In this document: piece after piece, positions 44,001 through 56,968 of the stretch
Numbering within the stretch: the stretch's first letter is position 1
Layout of the letters: every line of letters starts with the position of its first letter
DNA from: Eucommia ulmoides
Lineage: Eukaryota; Streptophyta; Magnoliopsida; Garryales; Eucommiaceae
Assembly (NCBI GenBank): GCA_016647705.1
Contig: JAENRU010000432.1
Coordinates: 372,001 to 436,000, forward strand
DNA: 64,000 nt
Reading direction: 5' to 3'
The notes under the pieces: model-generated
What the model saw: only the letters and a program-made list of their open reading frames with translations
What the model was told of the DNA's origin: nothing
Databases searched by the model: none
Position numbers and translations under genes: made by a program

Positions 44001-47000
44001 TGTTAAAATAATTGAGAAGTGGGTAACATGAATAATATATTGATTTTGTGAAGAAAATACACAAAATACAATAATATACATAACTATTTATAAGAGAAGT
44101 GAGAGACCTTAGAGTTAAAATTTTGCCCAAATGGACCAAGTGGATCAAGCTCATATATTACATTAACATTCCCCTCAAAGTCAAGGTGATAAGTGAGAGG
44201 TGAACTTCCACATGTATAGTTCGATCATGCTGGACTGGATTATAAGAAATTTCAATTGCAGACTTGTTATCACAGAATAGGTCCATCTCGCAATCAGGAG
44301 CAAAGCCAATCTCAGTTAATAGTTTTCGAAGCCAGAGAAGTTCACAAAGGCCCTTAGCCATCTCACAAAACTCGGCTTCATCACTTGATAATGCTATCAC
44401 CTTTTGCTTTTTACTTCTCCGTGTAACTAGGTTCCCTCCAATAAACGTGAAATAGTCTTAGGTGGATTTTCTATCAGAGATATTTCCTGCCCAATCAGTA
44501 TCTGTGTAACCTTCCACCCGTAAGTGATTGTTTCTTGTAAACATAAGCCCTTTTCTGGGGGAAGACTTCAGGTATTGGAGAATTCGAATCACCGCATTCA
44601 TATGATCTTCACTTAAACAATGCATGAATTGGCTTATTACACTCATTGCATAGGTGATGTCAGGCCATGTATGAGAGAGATAAATAAGTTTTCCAACTAT
44701 TCTTTGATACCTTCCTTTGTCGATTGACACTTGATCTGGGTATTCTTCAAACTTGTGATTTTGGATTATTGGTGTATCTGCAGGCTTACAATTCAGTAAT
44801 CCAACTTCTGATAATAAATCTAGGAAATATTTTCGTTGGGAAAGAAATATGCCTTACTTTGACCTAGCAACTTCAATTCCCAGAAAATATTTGAAACCTC
44901 CTAGACTTTTCATCTTAAATTTTGTGGCCAGTTGCTCTTGAAGTTTTGTTATTTCCTCTAGGTCATCTCCTGTAATGATAATATCGTCTACATAGACTAT
45001 CAAAGTTGTTATCTTATCCCGGTGATACTTTAAGAATAGCGTATGGTCTGAGCTGCTTTATTGAAAGCTATATTACCTCATTGTCGAGTTCAAGCGTCCA
45101 AACCACGCTCTAGGAAATTGCTTTAAGCTGTACAAAGTTCGTTGTAGCTTGCACACAATTTTAGTTTTAGAGTTTGCAGTATATCCTAAAGGGACATCCA
45201 TGTAGATTTCTTCTTCAAGATCTCCATGGAGAAAGACATTTTTAACGTCAAATTGGTGCAATAGCCAATCAAGATTCTCTACAAGAGATAGTAGAGCCCT
45301 AACAGTGCTTAACTTGGCCACAAGTGAGAACGTTTTTTGATAGTCTATGCCATAGGTTTGTGTATAACCCTTTGCCACCAGTCTTGCTTTGTACCTTTCA
45401 ACTGATCCATCGGTTTTATACTTGATAGAGAATACCTACTTATACCTCACTGTTCTTTGACCTTCTGGTAGGAGAACAAGAGTCCACGTCTCATTTTTTA
45501 GTAATGCCTTCATTTCTTCCTTCATAGCTTGGAACCACCTAGGGTCTTCTAGAGCCTCTTCAATACTTGTGGGACTATGATATGAGGAGAGTTCATTCAC
45601 AAAGTTCTTGCGGGTTTCGGACAGCTTCTGTGTAGAAACATAATTAGCAATTGGATATCTCAATCTTTGGTTCTCCAACTCCAGAGAATATCTGGAGAGT
45701 GGGGTATTGTTACTTCAGCATCTAGAGATATCGGCTCTAAAGTTTCAGCTTCTAGAGATGTAGGCTCTGGATGAGGTCCCCCCAGATTGACTAAAGAGCA
45801 TTCGGTGTTGGATCTGGATTAGGCCCTCCCCAAAATCGACTGAGGAGTAGTCGGTGTCGTATTAGTGTCTTTGAACCAGTCATATGTCAACCAATTCATC
45901 TATTCTTCTCGTGTCTCCCCTTGAAGAGAATAATTGGATGTAGCAGGAAAGTGGAAAGTGTCAGATTCAAGGAACGTGACAGCCATAGTCAGATAGGTAT
46001 GCCGAGTTGTTGGATCGTAGCATCGGTATCCTTTTTGGTGTACAACAGGTCCCAAAAGAGACAACGAATGGCACAGGGACCAAGCTTCGTGCATTACTTC
46101 TTGTGGAGATGAACAAATGCAACACAACCAAAGACATGGCGTGGAAGCATCAACATTGTAGCTAATGACACAAGTTGACAAGGCCTGTAGCGGAGTCTTG
46201 AATCCAAGAACTTTGAGGGCATGTGGTTAATAAGATAGAAGGTCGTGGCAAGAGAATTAGCCTAGTGGTGGCTAGGTACGTGAGCTCCAAGTAACAAAGC
46301 TCGAGTAGTTTCGAGGATGTGGCGATTTTTGCGCTCTGCAATACTATTTTGTTGCAGAGTCTAGGGGCATGAAGTATCATGAATTAGTCCATGGTGTTAG
46401 AAATAATCATGGAACTCTTGGTTCACATACTCTCCACCATTATCGGATCGAAGAGTTCGAATCTTAACAGAGAACTGAGTCTGAATCATTTTATGAAATG
46501 ATTGAAACACATGAAAAATCTCATTTTTACATTTCAACTAATAAATCCAACTCATTCGAGTATAATCATCAACGAATGTCACAAACTAGCGGACACCAAA
46601 CATAGTAGATTTTGCGGATGGACCCCATATGTCAGAGTGAATCAAAGCGAAAGGAACATCGCTCTTAGTCATACTCAACGGATAAGTGACTCGATGACTT
46701 TTAGCTAAAGTGCAAGTCTCACATGTCGCAGATAGCCAAACGACGGATGGCCTAACCGACGGTGCCAAAGTATCATTTGTTCCACTTTGAGGTCGTTTGG
46801 GCTGTGCGTGTGGTGTGGTTGGCCGATACTGAAATCTTTCATATAATAGAGCCCCCTTCTTAGTACCGCGCTCAATGATCTCCTCAGTGAGAATATCTTG
46901 AATAAGACAAAACTCAAAATATAGGAGCACAACACAATTCAAGTTTTTAGTAACTTGATTCGTGGATAGTTTCTTGTGAGAAAGAAAAGGCACAAGTAAA

Positions 47001-48392
47001 GTATTAGATAATGGTAGGATTGGTGACAACATCACAATCCCAACCCCTGTTACCGAAGATATGCCTCCATTAGCATTAACAATGCTAGATCGTCGAGGAG
47101 GGGAGTACTGTGAAAAATCATTTGCATCAAACGTCATATGGTCCGATGCTCCGGAATCAAGTATCCAAACATTGCAATCAGCTTCCTGATGGGAACAATG
47201 AGGTGCTGTTGTAACCACCGTAGCATTACCAGTGCTATCATTATTAATAATAGCGTTGTCAGTGTGCCATTGTGTTTGCCCGAGATATACATCTTGGCCA
47301 CCTGGGACCAAAGAGCATAGTTGATGCCATCCAACTTGATGCCGATCTGTATCATAGCAATATTAGAGGTCTCAATTCGGGCTGAAACTTTGCCTAAAAC
47401 TTTAGCCATTGTTGTGGTCAACTCGACTAGATAACGATAAAGATACCGAAAGAAACTACATTGTAGAGATAGAATTCTAAAAATCCAACACCATAATTGT
47501 ATTCGAAAGACCGAAATAAGCTAGGAATCGATCTTAAATAGTCAAGAAACAGTCAAAAAATGGCTGAACTGAACCAAAAACGAAGCAGAAGAATCGAACT
47601 ATATAGTTATAACAGAAACTATACTGTATAAAAATAATTTTGCAAAACCAACACCACGGTTGGAATCAGGGCACTGAGAAACCCCAGGAACCTATTTGAA
47701 CCGATCAAGAACCGGCCTAAAAAATGGTGAACCAGTCCGATGAATATGGCTGAAAAACTGGTTTGCACTTCGAAAAGTCTAGCAGCGCTTCAGACGACGT
47801 GTAAGAGCGCGTTTGACGTCGAATATCGACGTGCGATATGTCGTTGGAATCATCTTTGAAAGAGGAATTCAGATATGGTATTGGATTTGTAATCAAAATT
47901 CAAAAAGTTTGTGAAAAGGGTCGATCTGTATGCAAAACGGTAAGTTTTCTGGGCAGAACTTCAGAAAGCGCGTAAGGGCGCGTGGGTAGTCGAAAATAGT
48001 GTTGTAGTATGTCGTTGGAATATTTTTGTAACAACGTTTCGAAATATATGATTAGAAATTAGAATGGAACACTAGACATTGAAGAAATGAAATGAACAGT
48101 GGAAGAAAGAAAAGGAAAAAAAAAATAAAGTTCACAGATTAGAGAAAAAAAATGGGTCTGAATCTTTTGCTCTAATAACATTTTGAAACAAATAAGGTAG
48201 AATGATTTCATTTTAATTGTCCTCATTACAATCACATACTACGTATATATACAATCCAAGACACAACAAGAAATCTAGCAACATTTAATGGGTATCTAGC
48301 AAGCCAAAAGAATATGGATAGCATTTAATAGGTTTACGATGCATGGTAGGGAATAGTGAACTTTGAGCTGAATTTGTTGACTCACACCAACA
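44001..48392 (-). mobile_element. Degenerate Ty1/copia element with unlike ends
   Basis: Minus-strand copia parts in canonical order: start of gag (about 47409-47320), protease-like segment (about 47250-47000), pre-integrase and integrase segments (about 46930-45900), reverse transcriptase (about 45640-44830, with a YTQTYGIDYQKTFSLVAKL segment) and RNase H (about 44730-44180). Most of gag is absent. The 3' LTR is 44001-44168 (TGTTAATG...TTTTAACA, preceded by a purine tract) and the 5' LTR 48181-48392 (TGTTGGTGTGAG, followed by a primer-site-like TGTTATTAGAGC); these two are not alike, and the flanks show no target duplication. It is thoroughly broken, by my reading in about ten places, and looks like a recombinant of two elements. 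Confidence 0.8.
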
Positions 48393-48729
48393 GTAAACAC
48401 ATTTCCTGCGTCGTTCCGGCAATCCAACACCGTCTTCCGAATACACCCATTTGGCCAATCAGATTTTTCCCAATCCCTTGGGTTTCTGGGTTCGAATTTT
48501 ATTAGAGTTTATTATTATTAGTATTTAGTAAGGGTAGAATTGTCTTTTACTTGCTTTCTAGGTTTTCCATTGTACTCTTATATAAGTCTCTCTTTTCATT
48601 TGTATTATCGCATTCTTGATTTTAGAGATAATAAAACCCTAGCCGTCATTTTTTTTCTCTCTAAACTTTTGATGTTATTCATTAATCTTAACATGGTATC
48701 AGAGCCAAGTTTGGGAAGTCTCGTTTGTT

Positions 48730-49065
48730 TGTCCCCGATTGTTTGTATCACGTGCAAAGCGGGGTTGCACGTGAGGGTGGGTGTTAGAATCCCCGATTGT
48801 TTGATTATATCACGTGCAAGCGGGGTTGCACGTGAGGGTGGGCGTTAGAATCCCACATCGGATATGTGAGGCTTCCCAAACTAATATATATATAAGAAAG
48901 GAATTACTTCACTTACTACCATATGATTTTAAGTTGGACCATCCTAACATTGTTAGAATCCCCCATCAGATATGTGAGGCTTCCCAAACTAATATATATA
49001 AGAAAGGAGTTACTCCACTTACTACCATATGGTTTTAAGTTGGAACCTCCTAACATGGTATCAAG
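48730..49065 (+). repeat. Tandem repeats and LTR-like cassettes in the copia leader
   Basis: A 60-bp unit containing CACGTGCAA and GCGGGGTTGCACGTGAGGG occurs twice (about 48732-48850), followed by a 100-110-bp unit occurring twice (about 48844-49050), each from GTTAGAATCC to CCTAACA. The second is followed by TGGTATCAAGAGCC, a second primer-site-like motif. The 100-bp units resemble short LTRs of TRIM type. A further run of GTTCATACAGACC-like words lies at 49140-49250. Confidence 0.6.
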
Positions 49066-50806
49066 AGCCTAATCTCATGGAAAGAAGTTTGATTTCATCC
49101 ACAAGGACCACAGATCAAACTGTACGACTATGATTTTTTGGCATTCGTATAGTTTTGATGTTCGTACAGATCCGGCATTCATATAGATCCGGTGTTCATA
49201 CAGACCTAGCATCCGTACGACTATGATTGTTGATGTCCATACAGATCTGACTTCCGCGCAATTCTGATTTAGTTTTCTCTACAGCGAATCATCGATTTGT
49301 TCCTGGTATTTGATTTTATTTCTCCGTTGTATTAGATTTGTGATTTCGTTTGTTAGTATTTGTAATGACGTCTGAAAGGGATGATTCGCTTCAGTCTATT
49401 GCTGTGAGATTGAATGGGGAAAAAAATTCATATTGGAGTTATGTGATGAAAAATTGTGATGAAAATTTTTGTTAAAGGTAAAAAAAAATGTGGGGCTACG
49501 TTAGTGGTACATTAGTTAAACCAAAAGATGAAAGTGCTGAAAAGTATATAACTTTGTTAGATACTTGGGAGGTAAATAATTCGAAAATCATTACCTGAAT
49601 TAACAACTCTATTGAACATTCAATTAGTATGCAATTGGAGAAATATGAGTACGCCAAAGAGGTTTGGGATCATCTATCAAGGCTGTACACACAGTCTAAT
49701 TTTGCAAAACAATATCAATTGAAATCTGATATTTGAGCACTGAAGCAGAATTATATAAGTATCCAGGAATTCTACTCCGCTATGACAGATCTTTGGGATC
49801 AATTAGCTCTCACGGAATCTGTAGAATTACGACCATGTATTCCGTACATTGCTCGTAGAAAAGAACAGCGTTTGGTTCAATTTTTTATGGCGTTACGTGA
49901 TGATTTTGAGGGACTTCGTGGGACAATTTTTCACCATAATCCACTTCCTTCTGTTGACTCAGTGGTTAGTGAAATATTGACCGATGAGATACGCTTCAAG
50001 TCTCAGTCAGACACAGAGGTTCTCAAATCAACTAGTCCATCTGTTCTAGCAGTCCATTCCAATCATCAAAACAAGCCTTATTCGAGGCCTGCCCTTGATG
50101 AATGTAGCTTCTGTAAGCAAAAAGGTCATTAGAAGGCTCAATGCCCTAAACTGAGTAGAACACAGCAACAGCCGCCTCCCCATTGAAAATCTGACAATCG
50201 TTTTCAAAAACGTCCTTACAGGCCTCTACAGTCTAATATTGCAGCAATTGTACCATCATCATCAAATTCATTTAGTTTTGGAGACCCAACATCCTCTAAT
50301 CCCACAATAGAGGCCCTTACTGAACAATTTCAAAAGTTCCTTGCCGCACAGTCACATGCCATGTCCGCTGCATCTTCAGTAGGTTTGTCACCCTCTAACT
50401 CTTCAAGTATGGCTTCTTCTATATGGGTTCTAGTTTCTGGAGCCTCTCATCATATGTCACCTGATTTTCCATCATTTACTTCTTTAAAGCCTACCTCATC
50501 TGTATCTATTATGACTGTTGATGGTACTTCGATGCCATTAGCAGACATTGGTTCTGTTGTTAAATCTCGATTATCTCTTTCAAGTGTTTATCATATTCCC
50601 AACCTTGCATTGAATCTTGTTTCTGTTGGCCAATTATGTGATTCTGGTTACTTTGTTTCTTTCTCTTCTACTTCTTTTCAGGTACAGGATCCGCAATCCC
50701 AGAAGCTGATTGGGATAGGCCGTAGGCAAGGGGGACTATATATACTGGATGAGCTACGAGTATCAGATGTTGCAGCTTCTGGTGCTGACTTGTCGTTGGT
50801 GGCCGT

Positions 50807-52474
50807 TAAATAAAGCGTTGCCACTTTCATTGCAAGCGTACGGATCAAATTTTAGTATAGTAGACCTTTCGGTCGGGTATCGTATCCACAGGGATTGGTG
50901 TTGTTACTATCGAGTATCGCGATTGTCATAACCTGACTTTATCTAGGCAACAAAAATGGAATTTAATTTAATACTAATAATAAACTAAAATACTAATTAA
51001 GTTAATTATATTATAACTACTAATTTAAGATTGTTTAGAGGAGTAGATTACCTAGGGATTAACCTTATTTATTTAAATGCGTTTAATATCATTTTAGTTA
51101 GCATTAATGGCGTTCAGTGTATCCAAAAATCTAGGTTCGTAAACTCCCTCGCCACCTCTTCTGAGTATAAGACGGGAGAATACGTGACTTCGTGTCAACG
51201 CCGAAGTCTCTCTCAATGTCTTAACGACTCTAGGTCACGTAAGTCTCGCCCCAACGTCATCGATTGCACACTTTCTAACGCCCTCCCGGGTCGTTAGATT
51301 GTCGTGTTGTGTTAACCCTAGTCCGAATCCGGGATTACCTCTCTCGAGTGTCAAACCCCGTATTCTCAATATATCTAAACTAGCATATAATCATAGAAAA
51401 CACGGCAACACAATCGAAATTATAAGGAAGAACCATAAACGAAACAAAAATTCATCCAAAACTACATTTTCATAAATAATACGTTAATCTCTATTAAAAT
51501 CCATGTTTAACTCATGGCCCTAACCGTTTATACAATGTAAAACGAGCTAAACATGCTCAACAACTACCAAAATAAAGAAAACAAATAGAAGAAACGAGTG
51601 ACTTAACCTATATCCGAAGAATTGGCGCTAGAACCATCAAACGATCGCTTTCCTCTTCATCCTCCACCTCGGGTTGAGAGCTCTCCCTAAAAAATCCCTA
51701 ATCCTACTCCTAAAATATGGCCTAAGGCCTTAAGGGCTGAAAAGGAGGAGAGAAGTGATTAAAATAGGCCAAAAGATTTCAAAATATCTAATAAATATCA
51801 AGGCTGTGCTACAGGATTTTTGCCTAGGTAAAGTTAAGTCGGTTAACTTTCTGCTAGAATTTCGCCTAGGTAAAGAAAACTTCGCCTAGGCGAAGTTACT
51901 GCAGGTTTGTAATTTTGTTTTAACTGTAACTTCTTCATTCGAATTCTGATTGAGGTGATTCAAAAACCTATGAAAAGCTAAGAAAAAGATATACAACTTC
52001 CATGTTTTGCGTATTTCTAAAATTGGATTGAATAATAGTACAAAATAACTTTGAAGTTACAACACCTATACCGGCTTTGCAGGTTTGGTGACCGCCTAGG
52101 CGAAGAAGTAGGCGGTGGACTTGGAAATGTTTCTACTGGGGTTTCCACCTAGGTGGAGGAATTTCCTGCCTATGTGGTGGGCTGTCAATAGCCTTTTGTC
52201 ATTCTCAGCATCTCCACTGCCTAGGCGGAGGTCTGGACGCCTAGGCGGTGGGCTTCCTTCATATTTTTGCCTCCTTGTTTGTTTATCCACCGTAACTTTG
52301 ACTCGCCTTCGGTTCGATCTCATCGTTTTTGCTCCAGTTTCCTATATTTTTGCTCCACACACCTGATTTATACAAAAAGTATAAAAACATATTAAAACAT
52401 ATAAAAATAACTATAAACGTACTCGAAAACTAACAAATTCGGATTGAAAATACGTAGGTAATTTACACCTATCA
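50807..52474 (-). mobile_element. 1.67-kb unclassified insertion in the copia element
   Basis: Splits the copia between protease and pre-integrase. The minus strand starts TGATAGGTGTAAATTACC; the flanks carry near-identical 5-mers GCCGT (50802-50806) and GTCGT (52475-52479). The other end carries GGTATCGTATCCACAGGGAT (50877-50896), a phrase I associate with widespread plant repeats but cannot assign. The segment 51820-52250 is studded with the palindrome CGCCTAGGCG and variants. No conserved coding region. It may be a solo LTR or other non-autonomous element. Confidence 0.5.
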
Positions 52475-52612
52475 GTCGTCTATTCATTTGACTTCTTCAT
52501 CTTCTAGTTTTTATTTATGGCATTCTCGTCTTGGTCATGCTTCAGCATTCCGTTTAAAATACTTAGTATCTAAAGGATTCTTAGGGAATTTGTCAGTTTG
52601 TGATATTTCTGA
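52258..52612 (+). repeat. Inverted repeat, arm 1
   Basis: Matches the reverse complement of 54266-54622. This arm spans the right end of the 50807-52474 insertion and the adjoining copia pre-integrase region, so it crosses an insertion junction. Confidence 0.85.
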
Positions 52613-53809
52613 TTGTAGTGGTTGTAAACTTGCAAAATTCTCTATTTTACCTTTTAATCGAAGCACTTCCTCTTCCCTTACACCATTTGATTTGGTTCAC
52701 TCTGATGTATGGGGACCTTCCCCGATTGCTACAAAATGGGGGTCTAGATATAATGTTTCCTTCATTAATGATTACACTCGATATTATTGGGTTTATCTTA
52801 TGAAACGTCATTCTGAATTTTTTGATATTTTTCAAAAGTTTCGAGCTCTTGTTAAGACCCAACATTCTGCTGTTATCAAGTGTTTTAGATGTGATTTGGG
52901 TGGGGAATACACTTATAATCCTTTCACTAACTTTCTTGCTCTAGATGGAATAATTCACCAAACCTTGTGTACTGACACTCCCGAGCAAAATGGTGTCGCT
53001 GAAAGGAAACATAGGTACATTGTTGAAACTGCCCGTTCTTTCTTATTTTCTGCCTCTGTTCATAGTGTATTTTGGGGAAAAGCAATACTTACTGCAGTGA
53101 ACCTAATTAATAAGATCCTATCTTCTCATTCTTTAGGTTTATCTCCTTTTGAAAAATTGTATGGTCATTCTCCAACTATTCCTTCTTAAGAGTATTTGGG
53201 TGCACTTGTTTTGTTCTTCGACCGAGAGTAGAGCGTAGTAAGTTATCTTCTCGTTCTGCTATTTTTGTCTTCCTAGGTTATGGTGAGGGACAAAAGGGAT
53301 ATCATTATTTTGATCCAGTTGTACAAAAACTATATGTGTCCCGTCATGTTTTGTTTTTTGAGCATATATTTTTTTTTTCTATTTCTTCTAGTACGCAACT
53401 TGACAAAATCTGATCTTATTTCCATTGATCCTTTCTTTGATGACACAAATAGTTTATCTTCTCACAACCCATGCATTACAGATATTGACCCATCTCATGT
53501 ATCTCAACCTCATGTTGACACTGGTAGCTCTGCAGGTATTGACACTTTTAGCGTCCCCTCCCCTCCAACGGCCTACCAATAATCTTCTCAGATTGTGGAT
53601 CCTTCTCCTCGCTATCCTCAGCGCATTCGTAAGTCCACGCATATACCAGATTTTGTTTACTCTTGCTATTCACAATCTTTTGCTTCATTTTTAGCCTCTA
53701 TTCACTGTCTCTCAGAGCCTTTATCCTATAAAGAGGCAGCACTTGATCCTCTTTGGCAACAAACTATGACTGAGGAACTCTCTGTTTTATACAAGACGGA
53801 TACATGGGA

Positions 53810-55358
53810 TGTAAGACCTCAATCGTAGCATGTACGTAATTTTAGTTGCATTTTAGAGTAGCTAGGAAAATTCATGGTGAAATTGGGTCAATTAAAATTC
53901 AAATTAAAAATTTAGGGGTCAATTTGCAAATTTAGACAACAATCTATCCAAAAAATTACATTTAACATTTGAATTAAAACTTTTGGGAGTGAGATTGCAA
54001 TTTAGAAAATGTTAAGGGTGAAATTACCATATTAAACTCTTATAAATGGTGAAGTGAACTCAAAATATAATTTTTAGAAATTAGGGGGGAGGGAAGAGTA
54101 ATTTAGGCAAAGAGGTTCTAGAAACATATAGAAATCCAATCTCTCTTACTGACTGTTGCCGTGAGATCAACCGATGGGCAGAGGATTTGGGAAGTGGACG
54201 ACGTGGCTTGAAGGGGGAGCATTCTCGTCCACTAATTACATGCATATATATATATATATCACAAACTGACAAATATCACAAACTGACAAATTCCCTAAGA
54301 ATCCTTTAGATACTAAGTATTTTAAACGGAATGCTGAAGCATGACCAAAACGAGAATGCCATAAATAAAAACTAGAAGATGAAGAAGTCAAATGAATAGA
54401 CGACTGATAGGTGTAAATTACCTACGTATTTTCAATCCGAATTTGTTAGTTTTCGAGTACGTTTATAGTTATTTTTATATGTTTTAATATGTTTTTATAC
54501 TTTTTGTATAAATCAGGTGTGTGGAGCAAAAATATAGGAAACTGGAGCAAAAACGATGAGATCGAACCGAAGGCGAGTCAAAGTTACGGTGGATAAACAA
54601 ACAAGGAGGCAAAAATATGAAGGTTCGGCCGGTGCTCTCACGAGTGAGGGTGTGTATTCCGATCGTCGCCGGAGGGGGTGTTGCCGTTCGGGCCGATGGT
54701 GTGTGTGTTGCTGCTGTTGTGGGTATGTGGGATTTCTTCAGTGTGTATTTGATCGGACGGGTATGTGTGTGTCTCACGTGGGTGTGTTGTTTTGATCGCC
54801 GACGATCGTGTGTGAGGGGGGCTGTCCATTCGTCAGGCGTGCATGTGTTTTGTCTGTCGTTCAGTCCGTCGTTCAGCCGGAGTATGAATGTGCGTTCTGT
54901 TCGCCGGCAGTGTGTCGTTCATCCGTCGTGGGTGCTCTGTTCTGTCTGGCCGGCGATCGCATGCCTGTGTGTATGTCACTGCTCGTCTAGTGGCGTGGGG
55001 GTGTCGCCAGCATATGTGGGTTGGCAATCGTCGGTAGTGTTGGTGGTGTGATGTTTTGTTCATCGTTCAATCTGGGTAGTTGTGTGTGCCGCTGTGTGTG
55101 TGTTCGTGATCGGTGTAGGGTGGCCGGTGGTGAGTAAGAGTTAGAGAGAGCGTCGGCCAATTGTGGCGGGGAAGGTGAGTGTGTGTTCAGCGTGTGTGTG
55201 TGTGTGTGTGTTCTTCCGGTGATATGGGTTGTGTGTGTCCTGTTGCAGTTTGGCTGATAATGGCGTAGGTGTGTGGGTGTGAGGTCGCCGGCAGTCGGCG
55301 ACAGAAGCGGAAGAGAGAGAGAGCGTTGGATGAACTCAGAAGCAAAAGCGGGAAAAAG

Positions 55359-55390
<32 letters not shown>

Positions 55391-56968
55391 AAAAAAATGG
55401 GGAATTTACACAAACCACCCCACTAAAAATTAAAAACCCATCTCGTGGTCGCCAAACGATTCAGAAACAGGTGAAATTTCAATCGATTATTAATTTTCGT
55501 TAAATTAAATTTTATTTAGCGTTACAAATCCTAAAATCGTAATAATTTCGTAACGATTAATTAATTTTAATTACGTGGTACATAAAATAGTAACGATTCA
55601 GAATATAGGGTCTGTATTGCATGATTCGGATGTTTTAGATGAGATATTAATTTAGGCTCTGTCACTATTAGGATTGCAGGCACCGGTGTCCCGATAGAGT
55701 GTGGTCAGTGAAGGTTTTGGAGAACGGTTAACGAGGTGATTGTACTGTCTTCTTACCAAACTATTTTTCTATGTATATATATGATGAAACATGTGTTTAC
55801 TTAAACTGTATGAATTTATAAATGATATGGATCAAGTAGGATTTGGGTGAGTTGGTAAAGTGGATTTTCGGAAGATTTCGATGGTTTTCGAAATGAAGCT
55901 GAAAATGATTTTTTGTTGGATTTGGTGAAATAAGATGGTGTTTTTAAAAGAGAATAGAAAACATCTGATTTTCTAAAAATAAAGGGTGGAAAAGTAGTTT
56001 TGATAAGATCAGACGTTTTCTTTAAAAGAAAGTGTGAAATATGATTTTTGGATTTAAAAGTTGGTTTTGAGGAAAAGAGATAGACGTGGTAATTTGACGA
56101 TGTTGAGTAGACGATATTTATTGAGTTGTGATTCGATGATGCTGTATTTGATTTGATGATGTCATAGTATTTATCTGTTTCGGTAGAGTGAGGTTATCCG
56201 CTTCGGCAGAGTGATGTTATCCGCTTCGGCGAAGTAATATTTATTTGCTTCGGCAGAGTGGTGTTAGACATTTATACTGCGCAGTGATTATCCACTTCGG
56301 TGGAATGATGGGTGTTCGTAGGAAGGCATATCTTACGGATGGTACGGTACCTTTGTAACTCCCGATCGTGAGGTTAAAACGATCACTATGGCTAGCCAGT
56401 GTGTGTTGTGGTGGAGTGGTGGTTTGAGATGTGATGTTTTACTTATATTGGGTGATTTATTATTTATTATGGTGATTGGTATTATTTTGCTAGATGGGTT
56501 GGAATGGAACTTATATTTATTGCTTTATTTTCACTGCTTATATTATGAAAAATTTTACTAATTACGTGTTGTTTCTATACTCACGTTTGATCCATTTAGA
56601 TGTTGTAGAATGAATTATTATTATAAAATATTTTTACTAAGAAGGCAATACACTCGCAGGTAAAATAGCTAGGAGTCGGTCGGTCTCCTACTGGCGCTAG
56701 ATAGAGTTATGCGGGTCATGCAAATGAGTCATTTGAGAAAAATTTTGGAACCGAAATACCAGAAATAAAATTTAAGTGAGGTTGAGGGGATTTGTTTGAT
56801 TGTATTTATATTCAGGACGGTGTATCCTTATCAAATGAGATCATTATATGTGTTGTATAGATTTATACATTTTGTTATTAACGTATTGAGGTTGGTTAGT
56901 TAGTTGGGCGGTGTCATGTCTACGTTACGCCGGCCCCACATAATGGGTGTCCGGGGTAGGGTGTGACA
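53810..56968 (+). mobile_element. 3.16-kb gypsy-type solo LTR-like insertion in the copia reverse transcriptase
   Basis: Begins TGTAAGACC and ends GTGTGACA with a perfect 5-bp target duplication TGGGA (53805-53809 and 56969-56973). Such ends, the lack of coding parts, and shared blocks with the LTR remnants at 4060-5273 and 38435-39620 suggest a Ty3/gypsy solo LTR. Four TTCGGCAGAGTG-like repeats lie at 56180-56270. It is unusual in containing an inverted copy of neighbouring copia sequence (54266-54622) and a GT-skewed segment (54622-55310). Fossil; no open polyprotein. Confidence 0.6.
54266..54622 (-). repeat. Inverted repeat, arm 2
   Basis: Reverse complement of 52258-52612, with few differences. 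At its left edge the phrase TATCACAAACTGACAAAT is duplicated in tandem (about 54257-54295). The arm lies inside the gypsy-type insertion although its sequence belongs to the copia and the other insertion. Confidence 0.85.

Noticed and set aside
54617-55051. 144-codon frame rich in cysteine and valine
   Set aside because: It follows the GT skew of the segment and has no start or domain context.
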